Origin: Diphasiastrum complanatum
Taxonomy: Eukaryota > Streptophyta > Lycopodiopsida > Lycopodiales > Lycopodiaceae
Reading direction: 5' to 3'
Assembly (NCBI GenBank): GCA_029204225.1
Contig: CM055106.1
Coordinates: 43,809,003-43,873,002, forward strand
Length of the DNA: 64,000 nt
How positions within the stretch are numbered: the stretch's first letter is position 1; every line of letters starts with the position of its first letter. The position numbers were made by a program, and so were the translations under genes. This document shows positions 10,526 through 20,616 of the stretch, one piece after another. The notes under the pieces were generated by a model, which did not search any database, was not told the origin of the DNA, and worked only from the letters and a program-made list of their open reading frames with translations.

Positions 10526-11207
10526 TGTTAAAAATTCACAATTCTAGCTTGACTAGTTTTGGTCATATGACTTGTAAATAGTTAGATGGTCATGATGTGG
10601 CTTGTCACACGTGCCAAATAGCATAGGATTCCATTCATAAGGATGTTATCAAGTATACCTAAGTGTTAGAACCTTTGGAATGAGTCCAAATTATGCTTAG
10701 ATACAAGGGAGAAAAAATAGGAGCTATTTTTGGTAATTTTTGCATTGTTGAGGGATCTCCAAGATTCCAACCCTAACTTGGTAGGGATGAAAGATCCACC
10801 AAAATTAGCATTAGGGATAGGTTTAGGGCTACTCATACCTGCCCAAAACCGTGATGGATCATGTATATATAGGTGATGATATCTCACCAAAATCAATCAA
10901 GCAATTTCATGATTTTTCTCTCATAATGGTGCAATTGCTCTCTATGTTCATAATTGTTTGAGTACTTGTGATTACTAATGATTATAGGATTGAATGTAGG
11001 CCTGGTGTACAGTACTCAGACTGTGGGAGGCCGTACTTTCACACGTGTGAAGCCTTCTTCAAGGATTTGGGCCATTTAGTGAGGTTCAAGCATAGATTTT
11101 TGATGGATTTTGATGGTTCAACTTGTGCTAATCTTATGAAATCATAATCTATTGTTTCCCTCATCATTTCAAGTGTTTTAGGATCCTTATTTGCTGTAAT
11201 TTTTACA
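10526..11207 (+). repeat. 3' LTR of copia B (682 bp)
   Basis: Starts TGTTAAAAATTC directly after the polypurine tract and ends TTTTTACA. The 682-bp unit recurs in reverse at 38245-38926 and, split, at 62325-62752 plus 63263-63513, where a primer-binding site follows the end; together these fix both boundaries. An ACACGTGTGA box and a TATA-like string are inside. The 5' LTR is missing. Confidence 0.92.
10864..10871 (+). promoter_or_regulatory. candidate TATA box in LTR B
   Basis: TATATATA about 340 bp into the LTR, where the U3/R promoter of a copia LTR is expected. B2 has the same string. The transcription start is unverified. Confidence 0.45.
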
Positions 11208-13197
11208 TTTTGCCCTTCAATAAAGGGTGGTTATGAAGAAGAGACACTTCGAATGGTCGGTGGAGTAGTTTCCACTATGGCCTATTCAACGATTCTGAAA
11301 ACAATCAATTTGCTATGGACACATGTCCAATGGATATGCAAAAGTTTTATGATAATTGGTAGAACTGAATTCAATGGATCGGAATCAATGGAAAGCCAAA
11401 AAGGGATGGTGTTTGGAAGAAAGGGATTGGTAACTGCTCTCCCTCTCTCTCTCACGAGGTATTGGGAAAGAGGCATTCACGGATATAGGCTACATTCGAA
11501 GTATTGGAGGCAGAGAGCATTCGAGTATTCTGGTGATGTAGAGAGGCATGGAGTCTTCTGCTACATTCTGTTTCATGATTGCGATTATGAATACATAGGT
11601 TCTTCAAGAAAATTGGTGATGATCCCATTGTCTTAACTACTGGTGCTATCTACAGATTGATCTTGGAGTATGATCATATGAAGAAGACATTTCATGCAGA
11701 TCTGCCTGCATTATATTCATAGCTTTATGGCTTTCTGACTGTGTTGGACAACCTGTCATTCCTCTATCTGAATGCAATGGACAGACTATCTCAAATATTG
11801 TTGCTCTAACTGCAACAGACATCAATACTACTGATCTGATGGACAAAGGTGTATGTTACTTGCTCGCTGCCCATCTCTCACATATACAAACAGCCAGCCT
11901 TCGATGCTGATGCTATCTACCTCCAACAGTGCTTCACTATCCCTCTGAGGCCAGTCCTCCCTCTCCCTCTCTCTCTATTCCAACCCCTTCTCCATCGTTG
12001 AGTTGCTTTCTCCCTTCCTCCAGCGATACCTCTCCTATTCTCTCCTCACCTACTCTCTAGAACTGTGCTTTCCATCTGTGTTCTGTCCACCCCCTCCTCT
12101 TCAAAATCTATCCCTCCCCTGCCTGCGCTCTCCATTCCTCCTACGGTCCCTCTCTGCTGTCGTGCTCCCTCTCTCTCCCTCACCTGAGATCCTTCTTCTC
12201 TCACTGTCGCGCTCCAGCACTCGGCCTCCCTCCTTTCTTCTTGTTTCAAAAATTTCTTTTAGTGAAAGAGATCACTTGGCAAAAATTTAAGATGGGAACC
12301 GGCAGTCTGGAAATAAAGTGAATGAGCCACAAAAATGAAGATATTAAAGAATCGGATGTTTGTTGAAGAAAAGACCTTAGCCTATGGACAATCTCTTAAA
12401 ACTTAAGTCAGAGTAAAAAGACTGAGGTAATTTTCATTGCTCATTTCTGTTTTTACTCATGTCCTAAATCACTTCATAATACAAATAGAAGATGAGTAAC
12501 TGTTATTCTGTGTATTATTTCAATGACTATAAATGGAATTCAAGAATGGGAATTTGATTAGTCTATGTACACTAAATGTGTAATGCAGTAAGAGATGACT
12601 AACGGATTTACCTTCTGCAGTAAGAATTATAGTTTTACAGTCAGTAATAATTCACTGATTTACTGTTCGAGGTAAAAAAAAAAAACAACATAAAAATAGA
12701 TTTCAGTTTCTGTTTTGGTTTACAAAATATGCTTTATGCTTAACAAACATAATGGCAATTTACAAGCATAATAAATCCCATATTGTTGATCCATTGAAAA
12801 ACATGGAAAAGCTACTGCTCAAAGTGGTTGAAAAACACCATTAGAGCTATATATATATTATATATTTCCAAAACCACATACATTATCATGATAAAACCAT
12901 TGAAAAAGATGGTCAAGCTTTCGTAGATAAATCATGGCAATTGCATCAAAGATTGAATAAAATAAGTTTGCTCGATTGGAGACAATACAAGAATTAGTAA
13001 ATGAAAAACATTTATATCTTTGAAAAGAATATTTGAGATGGATTACTTATGAGGTGAATGGGTTCAAACTTAACTTACCTTCTAGTATAATCTATGGCAA
13101 TATCCGAACTAGAAACCCAATGACTGGCTTCATAATCATACAAAACCCCACTATAGTGGTATGAAACACAATTAAGCAACACACAAAACGTACCACA
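11208..13197. other. unassigned; pyrimidine-rich 11940-12240
   Basis: No recognisable gene. A plus-strand open frame at 11253-11636 has no family features. The CT-rich stretch (CTCTCCCTC-type) at about 11940-12240 gives low-complexity Pro/Leu/Ser translations and resembles untranslated leader or degenerate microsatellite. 12300-13090 is AT-rich. The left flank is the end of LTR B. Confidence 0.4.
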
Positions 13198-15114
13198 ACT
13201 GCTGAGTGAGATGCGGCTTGACTCGACATCATATATTTGACAAGCTTTGTGTGATGTCGAGTATCCAATAAAGATACTCCTGAAGCTGACAAGATCAAGC
13301 TTTTTTCTCAGATCACAAGGAATCTACACACAACAAAGACAGCCATACACTCGAAGGTGCTTGACACTCAGTTTGTAGCCATGGAAGATTTCTAAGGAAG
13401 TTCTTGAATCAACTACTTTGGTGCTTAAATAGTTCTACAGATAGCAACTTGTTGAAACTGCTCAGCCCAAAAATTCTTGGGGAGCTTAGCATTTGACATC
13501 ATTGATCGGACTGCATTAAGTAATGTTTGGTTCTTCCTTTTGGCTATTCCATTCTGTTGTGATGTGTAGCTGGTGGTGAACTAATGATGAGTGCCTCATG
13601 ATGATAAGTGGTCAAACGTTTCGTCTGACAAAGACTCTCCACCATTGTTTGTATGCAGGTTTTGAGTCTTTGACCAGTCTGTGTCTCAACAAACTACTTG
13701 AATTCTTTGAAACAATTAAATGCCTCAGACTTGTTCTTAATGAACATAATACTTGTGAATCTTGAATAGTCATTGATAAAAGTGATAAAATATAGTGCTG
13801 AACCCAAAGAGGGAATACTCATAGGACCACACAGATGACTATGTATCAATTTCAATATGGACTTAGCTCTAGTGGCTTGTCCCCTTGGGAATCTTGATCT
13901 AGGTTGTTTGTCTAGTAGGCACATCTCACAAACATGTCGAATGTTAGTGGAGGCAGCATTAATATTAGATCTTTGACCACTCACATTAAGTGCCTATTCA
14001 TGACTCAAAATGTACAAATTGCATTCTTTGTTTTCAGAGAGGACTTCTTTATGGTTCTTATCCAAAATAGTACATTGTTTCGAATTGAACAAGAATCTAT
14101 AGCCCTGATCTGCAAGCTTGCTTACTGATAGTAAATTCTTTGTCAGTTTGGGTACGTAAAGTACATCATTAAGCAAGGTCAATTCACCATTTAGAAGATG
14201 AAGGCGTATAGATTCTGCTACATCTTCTTCTTTGCTTCATTGTGCTTTTTGAGAACTCGACAATCCTTGATGTCGTGATTGGTTCTCTTGCAGTATTTGC
14301 AGAAGAGTCTAGTCTTAGGCTTTTGATGATGTCGATTGTGTTGTTGTGATTGCTGGTCTGAATCAGTCTACTCTGCCTTTGTCTTCTTGTCCTTTGAAGA
14401 TTCCTTCTTCTAGAACTATTGCATATTCAAATAGAGGACGACTGCCTTTGTATTCGACATAGATAAGCTTTTTCTTCTTACTACATTCTTCAATAAACTT
14501 GTTGTCAACTTTTGCAGCGATAGGTCAGGAGCATTGCTCAAAAGCAATATTAAGTTGTCTAAGAGAGAGAAAGACTGGAAAGAAGAGACATGTTAGCATC
14601 TTCATTCGATACTGGTAGACCTGCTATAGTTAGCTGATTTAGCAACTATTTAAATTAATTCAGATGATCAGTGACTGAGGTTCCTTCACTCATCTTGAGT
14701 GATAGAAACTTCTTTCTCAAGAAGAGACGAGTCGACACATCTATTATTTCATATAGACTAGTAAGAATATTAATGTCCCATTCTTCTTTAGAGCTAGAAC
14801 AACTTGCTACATGAGCTATTTGTGAATCTTAAAGATTCAGAGATACAATGGCAAAAGCTTTGCCATCCTTAGCTTCCCAAGCGGTCAGCATGTCATGTTC
14901 AGCTGACTTGGCTATTGAACCGTTGATGTATCCCTAGAATTCTTTTTTAGTGAGTATCATCCTCATTTTGAATTTCCACATGTGGAAGTCATCACCGTTG
15001 AACTTATTGATCAAGCGGATTTCTGAAGATGTACCTTCCATGATGAATGATCTAAGAAATTGTAAAAATAGTCTTGAATACTAATAACAGATTGGAACAA
15101 TGGCTTTGATACCA
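13198..15114 (-). pseudogene. Ty1/copia D1: integrase, pre-integrase, gag remnants
   Basis: On the minus strand from 15114: gag remnants with many stops; an intact zinc knuckle (CKYCKRTNHDIKDC) near 14290; protease-end and pre-integrase sequence (YVPKLTKNLLSVSKLADQG) near 14100; integrase (CEMCLLDKQPRSRFPRGQAT, FINDYSRF) near 13700-13930; and downstream integrase to about 13198. RT and RNase H are absent. A longer relative, D2, lies at 46735-49640. Multiple frameshifts; non-functional. Confidence 0.85.
15103..15114 (-). other. primer-binding site of copia D1
   Basis: Minus-strand TGGTATCAAAGC, complementary to the 3' end of plant initiator tRNA-Met. Three bases separate it from an LTR end reading CCAACA (15118 onward). 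Only about 50 bp of the 5' LTR remains before other repeat DNA. Confidence 0.75.
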
Positions 15115-15167
15115 ACTTGTTGGGTTCCTACTGGTCTGATACCAACTAGTTGGTTTGTATTACTCTC

Positions 15168-15290
15168 ATGTGAAAAATTATCAAAAATCTATCTTGGTGA
15201 TTTTATGATTTTATGTTTGTGAGTACATTTCACATGTGTGGAGCATGATCCCACATGTGTAAAATAGTTAGAAATAGTTTATAACTTGAA
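15168..15290 (+). repeat. dispersed repeat, inverted copy of 3429-3565
   Basis: It carries TTCACATGTGTGGAGCATG and flanks that match the reverse complement of 3429-3565. It truncates the D1 LTR remnant and probably belongs to an LTR of another family. Confidence 0.75.
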
Positions 15291-15678
15291 AACCCATGTG
15301 CTCCATTTAATATTTTTCATTGAGGGTGTGTATATGCAATCGTTATTTGCTAAGTCACACCACTCCAAGGCCATGGGAGCATGTACTCCAGATTCTTGAT
15401 ATTCACTTGAACGCTCAGTCATCTACATTGATTTATACAAAAACATAAAATAAGAATTGCAATTACTAGAGATTAAATAACATCAACATGCAAGGGAAAA
15501 AAAGAATTATCTATGCAATACCTTACCTGAACACAACTCTTCATGCTGCCAAAGCCAACCCTGGTTGCCTATTAGGATCATATGATGATCTGGCTTTTCC
15601 AACCATCTCTAAGAATTATTTTGGAAACTTCCTTCTCTTGTACTCTCGAGTGTGCAAGGAAAATCCTGTGGCTGGGTT
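15291..15678. other. no recognised feature
   Basis: A short unassigned stretch between the dispersed repeat and the truncated E1 LTR. No family signature seen. Confidence 0.35.
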
Positions 15679-15950
15679 GGAAGGCCAAATGATGAAGAGG
15701 TCGTACCATCAGGGTCTATTGGCAGTCCCCCAAAAACCCCCGTCGGGGGGCTATTGCCCCCTAGGACCCCCTGTTTCTTGAGGGCTCCACCCCCTGAACC
15801 CCCCGGACTTCCTGCTATGCAATCCAATTGCCCATACTAACAACTGTGCTCAATTATGGCTTCTCCTCATAATGGGGGCCTTACAAATTCGAACTCACGG
15901 TTAACTAGTGACTACTAAACTGAGAGGTGATTGTTTAGCTATGTCTAACA
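15679..15950 (-). repeat. truncated 3' LTR of copia E1
   Basis: It starts inside the LTR at GGAAGGCCAAATGATG and ends ATGTCTAACA, the terminus shared with 25184, 27557 and 31000. The G/C-rich block with CCCCC and GGGGG runs is diagnostic of this family. About 400 bp of the R/U5 side is missing. Confidence 0.85.
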
Positions 15951-16578
15951 CTTTGAAGAAGATGACCAAAAAGTTGAACTGATCCCAAAGCTTTCGTAAA
16001 GATGTCAGCAACATTCTTGTTTGTTGGACAATACCTCAACTCAATCACTCCATCCTCGGTCAGCTCCCAAATATAGTGATAGTGTATTTCATGTGTTTCT
16101 TCCGAGAATGAAACATGGGGTTCTTGGCTATAGCCATGCAACTTTGACTATCACAATTTAGAACTGTAGCATCATGAACAAGTAGACCCAGGTCTGCTAA
16201 AATCATCTGCATCCATACTATCTCACAAGTTGCAAACAAGCTGCCTTGTATTCTGCTTCGGTAGAAGATAATGCCATGCTTGCTTGCTTCTTACTATTCC
16301 AAGAAATAATCCCATAACCAAGTGAGAAACAATATCCAGAATGTGGTCTTCGTGTATCATAATCTCCAACCCAATCAGAATCACACTAACTTGCCAAGAT
16401 TTCTCCATGACCGTAAGTAATACCATAGTTCAAAGTACCTTTAAGATATCTAAGAACTCTCATGCCTTGCTTCCAATGATTTTCATGAGGCATGTTAGCA
16501 AATCTGCTTAAGACACCTACTTCAACAGAAACGTCAAATCTTGTGGTAGTTAAATAAATCAACATCCCCACAAGTTTC
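15951..16578 (-). pseudogene. copia E1 RNase H remnant
   Basis: Minus-strand translation gives RNase H motifs (FSEETHEIHYHYIWEL, ELRYCPTNKNVADIFTKALG) and upstream blocks (GMRVLRYLKGTLNYGITYG). The frame is broken at least twice and a stop interrupts the middle. It is colinear with E2 (27567-28230). It ends exactly at the GTTTC target duplication of F, and its continuation is at 20617. Confidence 0.88.
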
Positions 16579-17038
16579 TGTTGGGAGAGATGGAGGGAGA
16601 ATAAATGACTAACACGAATGAGAAACGAACTCGAACAGAAAATGTTCATGTGCAGTGGAATGAGTTAAATCACTCTATCCCTAAGCACGACTATGCCTAT
16701 CAGAATGAACAGAACTTTAGTGATTGAAATCACAGTCATTCTAGATTACGTAGCCAATCATTTAAATGGATGAAGCGCAAGATGAATAATTTGTCGCAAA
16801 TTGCAAGACAAATTATCTGTCGCGAATGATTTGCGAAGAGCTAGACTGTGCTCGACTGATAATAAGTAGCGAATTATTCGCCAAAGACAAGACTAAAAGT
16901 AATTATCTATTATCAAAAAAGAGCAACAAGAAAGATCAGACAGAATGAAGAATAAGCATAGCAATATTGACATATCTAAAAACGCAGAACAAATGAACTG
17001 TATCAGATTAAATATATCAAGTATACAAGTCAATAATG
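16579..17038 (-). repeat. partial 3' LTR of F (deletion-fused to RNase H)
   Basis: About 460 bp colinear with 19556-20012 of the 5' LTR. Homology stops at CAATAATG and RNase H sequence (LSGYFDANWGDAH) starts at once, so the U3 half of the LTR, the polypurine tract and the end of pol are deleted. CATTATT at the junction suggests microhomology. Confidence 0.85.
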
Positions 17039-19398
17039 TGGGCATCTCCCCAGTTTGCATCAAAATATCCACTAAGCTGATGAAGATTGTCATTGCTGGC
17101 ATCTCCATAGCATATGCACTGGTCCATGGTAGCTCGAATATATCTCATGACTCGAATAAAATCCTTCCAATGGGTAATTCCGGATTAGCCATGTATTGGA
17201 TGAGTGAGCTGACAGCAAAAGAGACATCTAGCCTTGTACAGACCATTGCGTACATGAGAGATCTGAGTATCGATTGATACGGGTATTCTCTCATCTGCTC
17301 TTCTTCCTGCTTTGTCTAGGAACATTGGTCCTTTGACAAATGCAGGCCTGGATCCATTGGTGAGTGAGCTAATTTACAATTCATCAAATTGTATCTGTTA
17401 AGAATATTATGAAGATACCTTTGTTAAGCGATGTAAATCAGTCGATTTGCTCTGTTTCTGTGGATTTGAATTCAAGACAGAAGTGAGCTTTGCCCAGATC
17501 AGTCATGTCAAATTTTGAGAACAACATTTGTTTTGAATCCTTGACCATATTGGCATTGTTGCTGAAGAGCAACATATAACAACATACAAGGTGATGATAA
17601 TGAAGGATTGTTGCACTGACTTTGAACTAACGTTGCAATCAGCAGTGCTTGGTTTAAATCCTTGTTCAATGAGGAATGTGTTGATCAGCTCTCTCCAGAG
17701 ATCAAAGTCTGGTTGGCTAAGTGCCTCTTTGAGCCAGAAGCTCGGATTGTCGTGTCAATGGCAGGTGATGAAGGTTCTTCTTGAGCAATATACTTGCCTT
17801 TGAGGTCGATGAACTGATCCTCGATAAAGACTGTATTCTAGCTATACAAGATACTTGGCTTCCTTCAGCAAAGGATTTTTCATCGGGCCACAAATATCTG
17901 AATGTACAACATCTAGCAATCCTCTAGCAACATGCTGATGGCTTGACTTAAATGGCTTCCTAGTCTGTTTTCCAACTAGACAGTCTTGACAGACAGGTAG
18001 CTCGACTGTTTCGCGAGGATAGTCGAGATCAAGAACAATAGATTGTCTAGACATTCGTTGTAAAACAGCATAATTTAAATGACCAAGTCTATAATGCCAA
18101 GGTAAACCTTTATTTGATTGAATTGAAGTACTGAGAGCCTGACTAGAGGCAAAAAAGCAATGACTTAATCTATACAAGTATCCATGCATCTTTCAGATTG
18201 CTAGGATCTTGCCTGTCCTATTAACTACTTTACATTGATCACATTCAAATTCTATTGTGTGTCCTAGATCTGTGATTCTGCTTATAGAGAGCAGATTCGT
18301 GGATAACTTAGGTACATACAAAACTTTGGAGAGTAGCTTAGATTGATCATTTGCAAAGAATAATCTTACAGTTCCTTCACCTTTAATAGCTTGTGTGCTA
18401 TTGTCGCCAAGGTGAACAAATTTTTGGGTACTGTAAGGTGTATAGGACTCAAAACAGCCAATCAGGCTAGTCATGTGCTGAGTGGCTCCGGAATCCAGGA
18501 ACCAAGAACTGTCGCCAGATGCTCCTTGGTGGTTGGTCGTGAAGACATCATGATCCGCTTCTTGAATGGGTTGTGGAGCTTCTGCGGCTGCACTTGATTC
18601 GACTGCCCTTTGCTGTTGTTCTTCGCTTGAAGTATTTGGCAGTCTTGTATTTCGTGGTTGTTTCGATTGCAATTTCTGCAAAACAACTTTTTCTTTGTCT
18701 GCGAATTCGACTGTTCCTTTTGCTAAGCTGATTTATGGTCTGGCTTTAATAGCTTCAGGCCTTTCTTCTTCTGCTGCTTTGTCGTGCCCTTGTTGGTGTA
18801 CAAGGCATGAGAATCAGTTGAGGAAATTGAGGCTTCGCATCTCTTCTTGCAACAACATAGTGATGACTTTCGAAAGAGTCAACTCTGGATGAGTCATGAT
18901 GATCATCACCCAACTGTCGTAAGAACTTGGCAAGCTTGTAAGCAGTTGCATTACTACGTCTTGATCATCTATGACAAATCCGACAGCGCCCATTTGCCTT
19001 AGTAGGTTCTTGAATTGATTAATTTGATTATGCAGAGAATCACCATTCGTCATCTTGAGGGAGTAGAATTACTTCCTGAGATGTAGGTTAGAAGCTACAT
19101 CTTGCACCTCATATAGCATGCTCAAGATGTCCCAGACTTCTTTCAATGTATGAGCCTCGAATACATGGCCGATCTGTGTATCCGTGATGTTGAGGATGAT
19201 CAACACGAAATCTTTTCCATCCTTCAACTTCCATCTGGCGATTGCCGCGTCGTCTGCTTCGGGCTTCCCTTCTACACCTGTAACAATGTCGTACAATTCT
19301 TTTGCCATCAGTACAGTCTTCATCTTAAATTTCCACAGATGGTAATTGGCTCCATCAAGCTTGTCCATGAGAGGACTGGCTTTCCCTTGAGAATCCAT
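17039..19398 (-). pseudogene. copia F gag-pol, deleted and frame-broken
   Basis: From 19398 on the minus strand: gag from ATG (MDSQGKASPLMDKLDGANYH, then LWKFKMKTVL), a frame break near 19060, gag C-terminus, zinc knuckle FCRNCNRNNHEIQDC (about 18680, intact), protease WFLDSGATQHM (about 18510), pre-integrase (YVPKLSTNLLSISRITDLG), and the integrase N-terminus (HYRLGHLNYAVLQ, CQDCLVGKQTRKPF) to about 17842. After a deletion of most of integrase and early RT come the RT segment (FKPSTADCNV, with the YVDD region frame-shifted) near 17480-17780 and RNase H pieces to 17039. It clearly cannot encode a full polyprotein. Confidence 0.88.
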
Positions 19399-19543
19399 GT
19401 GGAAGAATTAGTCTAAGTGATAGGAGAAACTATCAGTGATTTAAGTATGAAAATCTGATACTAAAAAATACAGAACAAGAAAACAATAACTCTATCGGCT
19501 AGTAGAGTCTTGTATTGTGAGAGCTAATCAAGCTATAAAGATT

Positions 19544-19555
19544 GCTCTGTTACCA
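19544..19555 (-). other. primer-binding site of copia F
   Basis: Minus-strand TGGTAACAGAGC directly follows the LTR end (CCCAACA). It matches the plant tRNA-Met 3' end, the usual copia primer. Confidence 0.85.
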
Positions 19556-20611
19556 TGTTGGGAGAGAGGGAGGAAGAATAAATGAAGAACACGAATGAGA
19601 AACAAACTCGAACAAAAAATGTTCGTGCGCAGCGGAATGAGTTAAATGACTCTCTCCCTAAGCATGACTATGCCTATTAGAATGAACAGAACTTTAGTGA
19701 TAGAAATCACAGTCATTCTAGATTACGTAGCCAAACATTTGAATGGATGAAGTGCTAGATGAATAATTTGTCGCGAATTGCAAGACAAATTATCTGTCGC
19801 GAATGATTTGCGAGCTAGACTGTGCTCGACTGATAATTAGTCACGAATTATTTGCAAAAGACAAGACTAAAAGTTAATTGTCTATTACCAGAAAGAGCAA
19901 CAAGAAAGATTAGACAGAATGAAGAATAAGCATAGCAATATTGACAGATCTAAAAATGCAGAACAAATGAATTGTGTCAGATTAAGTATATCAAGTATAC
20001 AAGTAAATAATGCAGTAGAGCACAAGCCTGTAGTGGACAAAATTGCGTGCCTACAAAGCTTCTATCTGTAATGGGGAATAAACCTTCCTTCACTTGTCCT
20101 AGACTTATCTTAATTCATTGGAATTCATCATCATCATCATAGAATACGCAGATGGTATCCAATATATATACATAATATTACAGGTGTGCAGATGCGAAAG
20201 TACAGAGTGGATGTGCTGTCTGTAGGAGATCGTGGGTGGCTGCAATCATTGTCCAATTTGTTAGCGCAACTGCATGGGGTGAGCGTAAAAAAGGTGCGAT
20301 GTCAGCCAGTACTGAAATGAACATTGGTGATGACGCAAAAGTGCGTCACTCTTACGAATGGCCTTAGGATAAGATTTACAGGGTGCCTTATCTGTTAGGG
20401 CACCTTTGCATTCAGTAAGGTAGTGTCCCCTTTTTGCCTGTCACCATGACCTCTGTAAGAACACAGTGTCGCGATTCATTCGCCTTTTCTTCGTCTATGC
20501 GAATTTGCGTGTAGAAAATGTAGACTGCATGACAACGTTAGAAAAATATGCAGCATGAATGGAGGCAGATTAAAATTAAGATTTAGGAGAGTAGGAGGAG
20601 TAAATCCAACA
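19556..20611 (-). repeat. full 5' LTR of copia F (about 1056 bp)
   Basis: Bounded by TGTTGGGAG and CCAACA, between the primer site and the GTTTC target duplication. Its first 457 bp match the partial 3' LTR. A (CAT)n-like run lies near 20130. Confidence 0.88.
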
Positions 20612-20616
20612 GTTTC
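20612..20616. other. target-site duplication of F (right copy)
   Basis: GTTTC; the left copy is at 16574-16578. The uninterrupted site in E2 near 28235 has one GTTTC. Confidence 0.85.

Larger units (their letters stand above)
16579..20611 (-). mobile_element. copia F nested in E1, 5-bp TSD GTTTC
   Basis: It begins TGTTGGGAG at 16579 and ends CCAACA at 20611, flanked by GTTTC at 16574-16578 and 20612-20616. Joining the flanks restores colinearity with E2 at 28225-28260. Minus orientation: partial 3' LTR, RNase H/RT scraps, integrase, protease, gag, primer site, full 5' LTR. Internal deletions make it non-autonomous. It is younger than E1. Confidence 0.92.

Noticed and set aside
10666-10896. 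76-codon frame repeated at 38556-38786 and 62382-62612
   Set aside because: Conserved only because it lies inside LTR B; antisense to the element, with no independent evidence of coding.
12003-12290. Pro/Leu/Ser-rich 95-codon frame with a hydrophobic start
   Set aside because: Low-complexity pyrimidine-rich DNA; no family or signal-peptide logic beyond composition.
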